64,000 bases of DNA from Nitrococcus mobilis Nb-231 (GTDB taxonomy: Bacteria; Pseudomonadota; Gammaproteobacteria; Nitrococcales; Nitrococcaceae). Of the stretch, positions 37,398 through 45,526 are shown in pieces (the first letter of the stretch is position 1; every line of letters starts with the position of its first letter). A model generated the notes under the pieces. It searched no databases and had not been told where the DNA came from. It saw nothing but the letters and a program-made list of their open reading frames with translations. A program made the translations under genes and the position numbers. The stretch lies in NCBI RefSeq assembly GCF_000153205.1, contig NZ_CH672427.1, positions 871,671 to 935,670 on the forward strand, given 5' to 3'.

Positions 37398-39443
37398 TTA
37401 GATCGCCGCAGGGCACTCCACGTGACAGAGCCTGAGGCCGTTCACCAACGCCTGCTGGACCGCTTGCGTAATCAGCAGCCGCGCCGGATTGGCCACCCCC
37501 GCACTGATCACCGGTGCCCGCATATAGTAAGAGTTGTAAATCGCCGCCGTATCCAGCAGGTGGCGCACGAGCACTGCGGGATTGGATTGATCCGCCGCCG
37601 CCACGATCTTCTCGGGGATCTGCTGGAGCTTCAACAGCAGCACCGCCTCTTGATCGTCAATCTCGAAATCGTCGATCTGCTCGGCCGGCACCGGCTTGCG
37701 GCCGTACTTGCGCAGAATGCTGCGGGCGCGGCACGCGGAGTAAACCATATAGGCGCCGCCCGACTTCTCGAATGCCGCGATCGTTGCCGTTAGCTCCGTA
37801 GCGTCGATTTCGACAGCCGTTTTCATATCTTGCTTGAGATCGTTGAAAACCAGCGAGCCCACCGCGAGCTCGTGCGCCGCCCGGTCGAACTCGTCCTCGG
37901 TCTGCTCGGCGCGCTCGCTGAGCCGCGCGCGAAAGTGCTCGAACGAAGCGGCAAGCAAGTGGTTGACGTTGGCGACCGTATCACGGCTCGAGAGCTTCTT
38001 GCCCGTCTTCGCATTGACGTAAAAGCCGAAGTAGAGGTGTTGGAAACGCAGCCGCTCGGGCGTTGCCAGCGCGACGGCGTAGGCCGCCCTGAACAAACGG
38101 TCGAAGTGAACCTGCTGTTCCTGGCCGACTACGTAGATGCTGTCGGTTGGCGCGAAAATCTCACCGCGCAGCTCGATCGCGCCCAAATCCCGCGTCGCAT
38201 AGATGCTGCGGCCGTCGGCGCGCCGCACCACATAGCGCTCGCCGTTTTCCAGTGGCACGACCACGGCACCGACATCCTTCCTGATCAGTCGGGCCAGACT
38301 GTCGCGTTCGGCCTCGGTGATCTCCCCGGCCAAGCACTTGTCCTCGAGCGCGCCCAGATCCTCGTCCGCCAGCGCCTGCGTGTAGATGACAGCCGTACCG
38401 GCTGCAAGGCAGGCGTCTACCAGCGCCTGGCCCGCCTCGGCATAGAAGCTCTCGCCAATGATCAAATCGAAGCGGATGTTGAGCGCGTTGTAAAACTGCT
38501 CGAAGTCAGCAAGGCTCCAGCCGACCATCCGCCGCCACAGCTCGACTTCGTGCGCATCACCGGCCTCGAGCGCAGCGAAACGCGCGTCGGAGGCCGCAAC
38601 GAACTCCCGGTAGCACGCCGTAAGCTCCGCGGTGCTCCCGACCTCCGGGAAATACCGTGCCAGAAGCGCGCGTTCGTCCGCACTAAGCGCCTCGAAGGGA
38701 GTTGAGTCGTCGACGATCCGCTCCGCAGTGCGGCGGATACGGTAAATTTCGAGAAGCCGTTCGTTGGCGCTCACATGCTCGGGGAATTGCTCCTCGAAGC
38801 GGCGATAGCCTTCCAGGGTAAAACCGAACCCGCCAAAGTCGTTGATGTGATTGACCCTGTAGACGAGCGCGCCGCAGGCTTCGTAGAGGTTCGACAGCAC
38901 ATGGCCGATGATGGTCGAGCGAATGTGCCCGGCATGCAGCACCTTGGCCACGTTGGGCGAGGAGTAGTCGACGACGAAGGTGCGCTCGGAATGGGAATCG
39001 TTGCCCCCGAAGGCATCGCCGAACTCAGCCACCGCTTGGGCGCTATCGAGCAGCCAGCGATCGGAGAGCGTGAGGTTGATGTACATGCCTTTGGTTTCGA
39101 TGCGGGCGATGACATCGGCCAGCGCCGAACCGGAGAGCACTTCGACGATCCAAGGCAAATGTTTCTGGATGAAGACCTTGGGGCCGCCCTCACGCAGCAG
39201 TTGCGGGAACTTCAGCGCTATGTCGCCGCCGTATCGGTCGCGCTCGATCAGATCGAATTGCGGTATCAGCCACCCCTCGCCCCAGCGCTCGGAGAGCGCC
39301 TCGGTGATCCGCCGCTTCACCGTCGGCAACGGGTAATCAACCAATTTCGGGACAAATGCGTCCTGATGCGCGGCCACCTGCCGGTCACGAAAGGCTTCGA
39401 TTTCACGCCGGCGGCGTTGATTTATCTCTGCAAGCTCATTCAT
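37398..39443 (-). CDS. argS: Arginyl-tRNA synthetase
   Basis: A 681-residue class Ia aminoacyl-tRNA synthetase. The HIGH-type ATP motif is HAGH in SSPNVAKVLHAGHIRSTIIG, followed by HINDFGGFGFTLEGY; the KMSKS counterpart is KLSSRDTV; and the C-terminal anticodon-binding DALR domain starts around ILRKYGRKPVPAEQ and ends VNGLRLCHVECP. It is longer than the common bacterial ArgS (about 550-590) and has an extra N-terminal segment, so it belongs to a divergent ArgS subgroup. The ATG at 39443 (MNELAEINQRRRREIEAFRD) is preferred to one at 39470. Confidence 0.88.
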   Translation of the reverse strand: MNELAEINQRRRREIEAFRDRQVAAHQDAFVPKLVDYPLPTVKRRITEALSERWGEGWLIPQFDLIERDRYGGDIALKFPQLLREGGPKVFIQKHLPWIVEVLSGSALADVIARIETKGMYINLTLSDRWLLDSAQAVAEFGDAFGGNDSHSERTFVVDYSSPNVAKVLHAGHIRSTIIGHVLSNLYEACGALVYRVNHINDFGGFGFTLEGYRRFEEQFPEHVSANERLLEIYRIRRTAERIVDDSTPFEALSADERALLARYFPEVGSTAELTACYREFVAASDARFAALEAGDAHEVELWRRMVGWSLADFEQFYNALNIRFDLIIGESFYAEAGQALVDACLAAGTAVIYTQALADEDLGALEDKCLAGEITEAERDSLARLIRKDVGAVVVPLENGERYVVRRADGRSIYATRDLGAIELRGEIFAPTDSIYVVGQEQQVHFDRLFRAAYAVALATPERLRFQHLYFGFYVNAKTGKKLSSRDTVANVNHLLAASFEHFRARLSERAEQTEDEFDRAAHELAVGSLVFNDLKQDMKTAVEIDATELTATIAAFEKSGGAYMVYSACRARSILRKYGRKPVPAEQIDDFEIDDQEAVLLLKLQQIPEKIVAAADQSNPAVLVRHLLDTAAIYNSYYMRAPVISAGVANPARLLITQAVQQALVNGLRLCHVECPAAI

Positions 39444-39608
39444 CGTTTTCGATACCCATACCTTGATCACTGCGTACTAACTATCGTAATCGACGATGCC
39501 GTCACGAACGAGACACCCAAGTCCATGGGCACCAAATACCAAGGAGCGGGCAGGAGAACTCGGACAACGTCCGCTCGTGCAGCTCACGCGCCGGGAGCGG
39601 ACCAAACG

Positions 39609-39770
39609 CGTTACAAAGGCAAGCTCAAATGGGAAGGCGGCCTCGACGAGATGAGGGCTCCAATGAGCCCATTGGACAACGGCATTTGGATCGACTATTT
39701 CAACGGCCAAGAATCTCCCACCGCCGCCAAACTCGAGGGTCTGCTCTCTTCCGCCATAGGGCGCGGGTAA
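39609..39770 (+). pseudogene. vapBC remnant
   Basis: GKLKWEGGLDEMR resembles the C-terminal end of a VapB antitoxin of the 'RGKxxWEGDLDxMR' group. It runs directly into MSPLDNGIWIDYFNGQESPT, the N-terminus of a VapC PIN toxin, where the usual DTS is altered to DNG. The PIN frame stops after 35 residues, so no catalytic domain remains. This is a decayed toxin-antitoxin module between argS and the Hsp20 genes. Confidence 0.65.
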
Positions 39771-39850
39771 CCTGATTCTTGGCCGAGGCGCCTCCAGAGC
39801 CTTAAAAATAACGCCAATGACGCCACAGCAAATCGCACCCTCGCTTGCCC

Positions 39851-39878
39851 CTTGAATTCTCCATCGTAGGCCCTATAC
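39851..39878 (+). promoter_or_regulatory. Heat-shock (sigma-32 type) promoter for the Hsp20 pair
   Basis: CTTGAA (39851-39856), a 14-base spacer and CCCTATAC (39871-39878) match the sigma-32 consensus CTTGAA-N13/14-CCCCATNT in all but one or two -10 positions. It lies about 90 bases before the first Hsp20 ATG. Confidence 0.65.
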
Positions 39879-39969
39879 GAGCCTATGTGCAGTCCGCCGG
39901 CAATACGCTGCCGGGGGCGCTGCGGATCAACGCGAAAGCTGTGTTCGGTGCAAAAGGAGGTGTTCGATC

Positions 39970-40455
39970 ATGTTCGGGGATCTCTGGCGATTCGATGTTC
40001 CGCAATTCCGTGAGCTGGACTGGATGCGTCAGATGATGGACGAGCTGTTCCAGGACGTTGCGGCTTCGGACATCCGCTCCGTGCCTCACGGAACGTTTCC
40101 CATGGTGAATGTGGGCACGACTGCGGATGCCGTGCGCGTTTACGTATTCGCACCCGGCATCGATCCCAAAGACTTGGATGTGTCCATTCAGGATAATGTG
40201 CTCATCCTCAGCGGCAAGCGCGAGCTTCCGGTGAAGAGCGCGGAGGGCGATCAGTGGCCGGCGTTTTATCGCCGGGAGCGAGTGGGCGGTGAGTTCTCGC
40301 GTGCTATCGCTTTGCCCGATGGACTCAACAGCGAAGCCGTGGAGGCGCGAGCCCGCAACGGTGTGCTCGAGATCAATCTACCCAAGCGCGAAGAGCTGCA
40401 GCCGCGCAAGATCAAGATCAAAGCCACTAAAAGGGAGGTGAACAGTCATGGGTAA
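39970..40455 (+). CDS. Hsp20 family small heat-shock protein
   Basis: A 161-residue protein with an alpha-crystallin domain (residues ~47-145): PMVNVGTTADAVRVYVFAPG, DLDVSIQDNVLILSGKRE and the closing ARNGVLEINLPKREELQPRK, where the family signature GVLxIxLPK is present. Small heat-shock proteins form oligomers that hold unfolding proteins. AAGGAGGTG precedes the ATG, a very strong ribosome binding site. The next Hsp20 gene overlaps by eight bases, so the two proteins are probably made together and may co-assemble. Confidence 0.93.
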   Translation: MFGDLWRFDVPQFRELDWMRQMMDELFQDVAASDIRSVPHGTFPMVNVGTTADAVRVYVFAPGIDPKDLDVSIQDNVLILSGKRELPVKSAEGDQWPAFYRRERVGGEFSRAIALPDGLNSEAVEARARNGVLEINLPKREELQPRKIKIKATKREVNSHG

Positions 40456-40861
40456 GGAGCACAATGGCACGGGTCATGAGGTCTCAACCCGCAAGGGCTC
40501 ACGCGATGTGGCAACGCAGGATCGGCGTGAGCGGAGCTTGCGGCCGGCGGTGGACATTTATGAGGAGGACGATGCGATTCGCATCTTGGCGGACATGCCC
40601 GGGGTCAGCAAAGAGGCGTTGAGCATCGAGGTGGACGGCACGGTGCTCACGATCTCCGGCGATATACAGATCGATATACCGGAAGGCATCTCGGCTACCT
40701 ATGCCGAGGTGCGCGGTTCCCAGTACTACCGTCGTTTCATGCTCGGCCAGGAGATCGAGACCGAGGGGATCAGCGCCGAGATGAACAACGGAGTGCTGAG
40801 CCTCGTGCTGCCGAAGAAGGCATCCCACCGCCGGCGACGAATCGAAGTCAAAGCCGCTTGA
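40448..40861 (+). CDS. Hsp20 family small heat-shock protein (second of pair)
   Basis: A 137-residue protein with an alpha-crystallin domain: LRPAVDIYEEDDAIRILADM, SIEVDGTVLTISGDI, YAEVRGSQYYRRFMLGQEIE and the closing NNGVLSLVLPKKASHRRR. It starts within the end of the first Hsp20 gene, with AGGGAGGTG upstream. Sequence identity to its partner is limited, so they are not a recent duplication. A strong terminator follows after 16 bases. Confidence 0.93.
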   Translation: MGKEHNGTGHEVSTRKGSRDVATQDRRERSLRPAVDIYEEDDAIRILADMPGVSKEALSIEVDGTVLTISGDIQIDIPEGISATYAEVRGSQYYRRFMLGQEIETEGISAEMNNGVLSLVLPKKASHRRRRIEVKAA

Positions 40862-40877
40862 CAGCGGGCCCGTTGTA

Positions 40878-40911
40878 AAAATAAAGGCGCCCACTTGGGC
40901 GCCTTTATTTT
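40878..40911 (+). terminator. Strong rho-independent terminator of the Hsp20 operon
   Basis: AAAATAAAGGCGCCCA (40878-40893) pairs perfectly with TGGGCGCCTTTATTTT (40896-40911) over a two-base loop. The T-rich side after the GC core gives a termination signal in both directions. Confidence 0.9.
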
Positions 40912-40936
40912 GCACATGACGACCCCGATTGCTCAA

Positions 40937-41074
40937 TCAACAGGAGCACGGCCAACATATCGATAGCGCGATAATAACCTCGTCCCCGTCATATGAGGCG
41001 TGGGAATGAAGTGGTGCATGGTCATCGAAGCACATACGAATGATGATTCCGTAGAATCGGCAGAGCTCAGGCAT
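40937..41074 (-). pseudogene. DUF4160 protein gene, copy A, truncated by frameshift
   Basis: The minus strand encodes the DUF4160 start MPELCRFYGIIIRMCFDDHA with the downstream HSHASYDGDEV, but two extra bases (relative to copy B at 59407) shift the frame after the 'DEVII' segment and it stops after 45 residues; similarity to copy B ends shortly after. DUF4160 proteins are small partners of DUF2442 proteins, a pair found in many genomes and thought to behave like toxin-antitoxin modules. The start overlaps the DUF2442 stop by eight bases. Confidence 0.7.
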
Positions 41075-41333
41075 CCGCGCTCAACGTCCACGCACCTGGC
41101 AGCACCTCTTCGACGGATTTGCCAGTGAGCTGTACATAGTGCGCATCCGGGCAAAGGTCCAGATCTTCACCCCATGCGATCGCTCCAGCTTCCGACACGT
41201 ACACCGTTTCAAAAAATGCCCGTTCGTTCCAACCCCTGAACACCCCGCGGCCGTCCAGATGAGATAAGTCGATCTCTCCCGCCGTGCCGTCAGAGTACCG
41301 TAGCCAGATTCGGTAGCCGTCCCGAGCTTCCAC
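41067..41333 (-). CDS. DUF2442 domain protein, copy A
   Basis: An 88-residue DUF2442 protein: GYRIWLRYSDGTAGEIDLSH, GRGVFRGWNERAFFETVYVS, GAIAWGEDLDLCPDAHYVQL. Compared with copy B at 59659, codon 3 after the expected ATG is a TAG stop (ATG ATC TAG against ATG ATC CGG), so translation would have to begin at the GTG at 41333. Whether this still works is unclear; with a broken partner gene the module is probably inactive. Confidence 0.75.
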   Translation of the reverse strand: MEARDGYRIWLRYSDGTAGEIDLSHLDGRGVFRGWNERAFFETVYVSEAGAIAWGEDLDLCPDAHYVQLTGKSVEEVLPGAWTLSADA

Positions 41334-41488
41334 TTCGGTCGGCTAGATCATGTTGCTCTCCGTTACACGCTCACCCTTTTGAATATTTTGCCTCCTTTAG
41401 ACCGCCTCACAAGCCCACCGGTTTTTGCTAAGTCGTCCCCTGAAGCACACCAAGCTTCTACCCTCTCGGGTTCGACACCTTACTGAAC

Positions 41489-41935
41489 TCACGCGCTCAC
41501 GCCATCCAGATACCGAACGAAGGCGTGCCGGAACACTTCTTCGGCAAGCGCCTCCACGTCCTCGTCGTACACCAGGCCGGCGGCAACCCCATGCGCTCGT
41601 CATAGAGTAAGTCGTGGATCGCCATGCGCAGGGTATCGCGCGTCGCCTGCTTGTCCCGCCGGCAGTCGACCCGCCGCTTCTCCGCCTTCAGCGCCTCGAA
41701 CTGCTCCCGAACCACGGCTTTGATCCGGGCGACCTCTCTCGGCTCCAGGCCCGGCTTGCGCAGCAGGTCGTAGACGGCCAGCGACTCTTCGTCGAAACCT
41801 TCGCGCACCGCCCGCCGTGCTTCCTGGGCCACCCCCCACGAAACGCAACAGCTTCTCGAAAGTCTGCACCACCGTCTGTCGATCCTTGCCCGCGCGTGGC
41901 GGGCGTGCTCGTTGTCGATGTAGTCGTTGAAATGG
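41489..41935 (-). pseudogene. hsdR (type I restriction endonuclease) C-terminal remnant
   Basis: Three frames must be joined to read it: NDYIDNEHARHARA; then DRQTVVQTFEKLLRFVG; then EARRAVREGFDEESLAVYDL, LRKPGLEPREVARIKAV and RDKQATRDTLRMAIHDLLYD; and finally LVYDEDVEALAEEVFRHAF to the stop at 41489. These are the C-terminal helices of HsdR that contact the rest of the type I complex. The helicase and nuclease domains and hsdM/hsdS are absent. Confidence 0.75.
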
Positions 41936-41990
41936 AAAGACGGACGTCCCGCGTAACCGAATGCGCGGTTCGTTTCTTTAACATCAGTAG

Positions 41991-42015
41991 GGTAGATAAG
42001 CGCAGCGCATCTACC
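41991..42015. repeat. REP-type palindrome (left of RAYT)
   Basis: GGTAGAT and ATCTACC flank the core AAGCGCAGCGC. The same unit in opposite orientation occurs at 42529-42553, on the other side of the RAYT gene. Confidence 0.75.
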
Positions 42016-42029
42016 ATCCAAAAGTACAA

Positions 42030-42493
42030 TCATTCGCAATCCATGTAATCCATATGCCGGCGCCAATCGCCCTCATCACGAATCGCATGCTCCCAGAAAC
42101 GCCGTTGCCATACGTCAGCAATTCTCATTTTGCCCTACCGGCGAGCAGATGACGGGCACTGCGGTGCAGCGGATACACGAAGATGCGCTTCACGGTAGTG
42201 GTGGGCAAAATGAGAATTGCTGGTCATACAGGACGCTCGTTTCGGGTATTGACTTGGCGTGTCACGGCACGCGAGAACCCTTTCTTAATCACCCGCCACC
42301 GGCCGGAGTAATCGCCAACGCCTTCCGGTAGGCGCCAAATGCAATGCAGGTGATCGGACAACACCACCAACGCATCGATTTCGAAGGGCCGGAATTGGTG
42401 CGCCCTGCGAAACGCGGCGCGTAACAGATCGACCTGTGCCTCTGCGGAAAAGATCGGAGCGCGGTTGTGGGTGACCACGGTGAAGAAATACAC
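42030..42493 (-). pseudogene. REP-associated tyrosine transposase (RAYT), split by a 111-bp insertion
   Basis: The 5' part encodes the Y1-transposase core VYFFTVVTHNRAPIFSAEAQ, HQFRPFEIDALVVLSDHLHC (HUH-type His pair DHLHCIW) and RWRVIKKGFSRAV, up to NERPV, then hits a stop. The 3' part beyond the insertion continues in register as VWQRRFWEHAIRDEGDWRRH and MDYMDCE. Removing 111 bases plus one 5-base duplication restores one frame (…ERP-V-WQRRFW…). There is no ATG: the frame runs back into the REP at 42529, and a GTG at 42493 is the only start. RAYTs mobilise REP sequences. Confidence 0.85.
42114..42224. mobile_element. 111-bp inverted-repeat element carrying the end of a DUF4338 gene
   Basis: Perfect 20-bp terminal inverted repeats, CAGCAATTCTCATTTTGCCC (42116-42135) and its complement (42203-42222), enclose 67 bases. 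The element is flanked by CATAC at 42109-42113 and 42225-42229, a 5-bp target duplication. Read on the minus strand the interior encodes KRIFVYPLHRSARHLLAG followed by RAK and a stop inside the repeat (42125-42127). This is the C-terminal end of a DUF4338 protein. It looks like an internally deleted, non-autonomous derivative of a DUF4338-coding element. Confidence 0.85.
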
Positions 42494-42528
42494 TCCACCG
42501 GGAATGATGGCGCGCCGGTAGGTTGAAG

Positions 42529-42553
42529 GTGGATGCGCTGCGCTTATCCACCC
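42529..42553. repeat. REP-type palindrome (right of RAYT)
   Basis: GGTGGAT and ATCCACC flank the core GCGCTGCGCTT, inverted relative to the copy at 41991-42015. It lies at the 5' end of the RAYT gene, the typical RAYT-REP arrangement. Confidence 0.75.
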
Positions 42554-42560
42554 TACCGGT

Positions 42561-42911
42561 GCTGCACCGACGCGGGGGCAGGGGCTCTTTCAAAACCATG
42601 CCCAGCGAAAGCCGCATTGGCACCGCGGCGAGAGGCGCGGCGCAAAGGACCATCTCATCAAATGAGCCAAGCCGCCCTGCTAGCAGTACTAGCAGGCGTT
42701 AGAGGTTAACCCTTATTGATTTGGATCATTCACCATCAACGATCTGGCGGACGGCATCGAGCCGCGTCAAAATGCCATCGTGACAGCGACGTTCGAGACG
42801 ACGGTGAGGATCGATGCAGCGAAGGTGATGCATGACACGCGGCTATGAAGCGTCCGCTATGTCCAACGAAGCCCGCAGCTGCTGCCCGGCTGACAACCTC
42901 TGGAGAAACCC
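42561..42911. other. Intergenic stretch with a small palindrome
   Basis: No coding frame of credible quality. CCTGCTAG (42676-42683) and CTAGCAGG (42689-42696) form an 8-bp perfect stem around a five-base loop, followed by AT-rich sequence (ACCCTTATTGATTTGGATCA) that may hold the promoter of the BaeRF gene. Confidence 0.45.
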
Positions 42912-44060
42912 ATGCATTCACTGGCCCACGACTACCCCGCCACATTGCTGGACGAGCGCGAAGCACCGTGCCTGTCGCTCTATCAGCCCACCCACAGGCA
43001 GCACCCGAACAACGCGCAGGATCCGGTTCGCTTCCGCAACCTCGTCAAGCAGCTGGCCGCATCGCTGCGTACAAAGTACCCAGCGCGCGACATACCGGCG
43101 CTGCTGCGCCCCTTCGAGGCGCTCGCCGAAGATCGCGAGTTCTGGAATCACGCTGGCGACGGACTCGCCGTTCTGGGCGCGCCGGATTTCTTTCGGGTCT
43201 ACCGGCTGCAACGCCCGGTTGCCGAGCTGGCGATCGTCGCTGAAAGCTTTCATGTCAAGCCGCTGATGCGCATCGTGCAGTCGGCGGATCGCTACCAGAT
43301 CCTCGGCTTGAACCGACACGCATTCAAGGTATTCGAGGGCAACCGCGACGCGCTGGATGAACTGCCGCCGATCGCCGACGTGCCGCAGACCGCCGTTGAG
43401 TTGCTGGGCAAGGCCAGCGACGACCGGGAGGGCGCCCACCGCGCCCACGGACCGGACGGCTCCACCAATGTAGCCCGCCACGGCACCGACGTCATGCAGG
43501 ACGCCGAGGACCGCGACACCGAGCAGTTCTTCCGCGCCGTTGACGCGGCGGTGCTGAAGCACTGTTCGCAACCGTCGGGGAAGCGTTTGATCCTGGCGGC
43601 GCTACCGCAGCACCATCACTTGTTTCGAACCGTCAGCAACAATCCGTCGCTAATGGACGAAGCGATCGATGTCCATCCGGATGATCTGTCACTGGACGCA
43701 CTGCGCGAACGCGCCTGGCAGGTCGTGCTGCCGCACTACCTGCAGCGACTGGCCGGGTTCGTCGAATCGTTCGGCGCCGCCGCCTCGAACGGCCGCGGCT
43801 CCGACGACCTGCCTGGCATCGCCGAAGCGGCGGTCGCCGGACGAGTGGAGACGCTCCTGATCGAGGCCGACCGACTGCTTCCCGGTCGCATCGATGCCAG
43901 CAGCGGAAAGATCACGACCGCTGATCTGACCCACCCGGAAATCGATGACGTGTTCGACGATCTGGGCGAGATCGTCCTGAAAAGAGGTGGCGAAGTCATC
44001 GTCGTCCCTAGCGACCGCATGCCGACTGACTCCGGCGCCGCCGCAATCTATCGCTTCTGA
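42912..44060 (+). CDS. BaeRF (bacterial archaeo-eukaryotic release factor-like) family protein
   Basis: The 382-residue product opens CLSLYQPTHRQHPNNAQDPV, RFRNLVKQLAASLRTKYPAR and contains FRVYRLQRPVAELAIVAESF, HVKPLMRIVQSADRYQILGL, the pattern of BaeRF family 3-like proteins, which share the eRF1/Pelota fold of domains 2 and 3. The later part shows RLILAALPQHHHLFRTVSNN and VETLLIEADRLLPGRID. Their function is thought to involve ribosome rescue or stress, without proof. TGGAG precedes the ATG. The stop overlaps the start of the MFS gene (TGATG), so the two are translationally coupled. Confidence 0.75.
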   Translation: MHSLAHDYPATLLDEREAPCLSLYQPTHRQHPNNAQDPVRFRNLVKQLAASLRTKYPARDIPALLRPFEALAEDREFWNHAGDGLAVLGAPDFFRVYRLQRPVAELAIVAESFHVKPLMRIVQSADRYQILGLNRHAFKVFEGNRDALDELPPIADVPQTAVELLGKASDDREGAHRAHGPDGSTNVARHGTDVMQDAEDRDTEQFFRAVDAAVLKHCSQPSGKRLILAALPQHHHLFRTVSNNPSLMDEAIDVHPDDLSLDALRERAWQVVLPHYLQRLAGFVESFGAAASNGRGSDDLPGIAEAAVAGRVETLLIEADRLLPGRIDASSGKITTADLTHPEIDDVFDDLGEIVLKRGGEVIVVPSDRMPTDSGAAAIYRF

Positions 44061-45376
44061 TGACCGGTTTCGCCCGCCTGCACGCACTGCTCGTCGACGA
44101 CGACGAGTCGGCGCAGGTCTGCCGCGACCTACCCGAATCCGCGTGCCGCGCGCAGCCGCATAACTACGGCGTGCACGTCGTGTCGCTGAGTCTGGCGAGA
44201 GTCGGCGAAGGCCTGGCCGATACCAAGCTCGTGCTCGCCTGGTTGCTCGACGCCATCGGTGCGCCGACCTGGGCGCTCGGCCTGCTGGTGCCGGTGCGCG
44301 AATCGCTGGCGATGCTGCCGCAGCTGGTGATCTCGGCGCGCATTCGGCGGCTCGCCATGCGCAAAACCGTCTACGTGTTCGGCTGTGTCGTTCAGGGAGC
44401 GACGGTCGTCGGCTTCGGCCTGATGGGATGGTTTGCACAGATGTTTTCCTGCGCCCTCGTCGGCATCATCGCGGTCGCACTGATCGCGATCTTCGCTCTC
44501 GGCCGCAGCCTGTGCTCGATCAGCCACAAAGACTTGCTTGGCAAGACCGTGGACATGGGCTGGCGCGGCTCGGTCAGCGGCACGGCGGGCACTATCGCTG
44601 CCTTGGCGACGCTGCTGTTGGCGATTGCCTATTCAGTCGGCTGGATCCCACTTACGGTGCCGATCGTCGCCGGCATGGTCGCACTCGGCGGGGCCTGTTG
44701 GCTGTTGGCGGCGTTCGTCTTCGGATTGCTTCGAGAAGAGCCCGGCGCGACCACAGGCGACATCGACGGTCTGGCTGCAGTCATCGCGCAACTCGGCTTG
44801 CTGCGTAGCGACGCACAGCTACGCCGCCTCATCGTGGCGCGTACACTACTGCTGTCGTCGGCGTTGGCGCCGCCGTTCTACATCGCACTTAGCGGTGATC
44901 GTGCAGCCAGCGGACTCGGTACGCTGGGTCCCTTCATGGTCGCAGCCGCGGCGGCGAGTCTGACCAGCACCTACGTTTGGGGACGGTTCTCCGACAAGTC
45001 GAGTCGTCTGGTGCTGATGCTCGCGGCGACGCTCGCCACGCTGGCGAACGCGGTTGCTGCCTTCGTTGCACTGACAATGCCGACCGTACTGGAGGAGGCG
45101 TCATTGCTGCCGGTGCTGTTGTTCGTACTCATGATCGCGCATCAGGGTGTGCGGCTCGGGCGCTCAGTGCACGTCGTCGACATGGCCGACCGCGACAACC
45201 GCGCAACGTACACTGCGCTCAGCAATTCGGTGGTCGGTCTGATCCTGCTCGCCGGCGGCGTCTTCGGCGTCATCGCGCAGTGGCTCGGCATTGGCGCTGT
45301 GCTGGCGGTCTTCACATCGATGGCAGCCCTGGCGATACTCGTCGCGGCTGGATTGGACGACGTTCAGGCCGTTTAG
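44060..45376 (+). CDS. MFS-type transporter
   Basis: A 438-residue membrane protein with about 12 hydrophobic helices after a 40-residue polar N-terminus. Typical features are AIGAPTWALGLLVPVRESLA, the central loop RIRRLAMRKTVYVFGCVVQG in the position of the MFS A-motif, FALGRSLCSISHKDLLGKTV and the final helix IGAVLAVFTSMAALAILVAA. Substrate unknown. Coupling to the BaeRF gene is unusual and suggests a joint role. Confidence 0.75.
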   Translation: MTGFARLHALLVDDDESAQVCRDLPESACRAQPHNYGVHVVSLSLARVGEGLADTKLVLAWLLDAIGAPTWALGLLVPVRESLAMLPQLVISARIRRLAMRKTVYVFGCVVQGATVVGFGLMGWFAQMFSCALVGIIAVALIAIFALGRSLCSISHKDLLGKTVDMGWRGSVSGTAGTIAALATLLLAIAYSVGWIPLTVPIVAGMVALGGACWLLAAFVFGLLREEPGATTGDIDGLAAVIAQLGLLRSDAQLRRLIVARTLLLSSALAPPFYIALSGDRAASGLGTLGPFMVAAAAASLTSTYVWGRFSDKSSRLVLMLAATLATLANAVAAFVALTMPTVLEEASLLPVLLFVLMIAHQGVRLGRSVHVVDMADRDNRATYTALSNSVVGLILLAGGVFGVIAQWLGIGAVLAVFTSMAALAILVAAGLDDVQAV

Positions 45377-45526
45377 CCCACACTTCTCGACTCGCGACCC
45401 TAAGAGGAGTGTAGCCGTTCATCTCGTTCTACCGAATGCCCGGGCGTCTTCACTGCATGACTGGGCCTTCCCCGGGATCCTGGGCACCTCGGGGCGATAG
45501 GATCGAGCGGCCGGAGGAGCTGACGA

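Noticed and set aside
37830-38705. Plus-strand open frame of 291 codons
   Set aside because: Antisense to argS; no independent evidence of coding.
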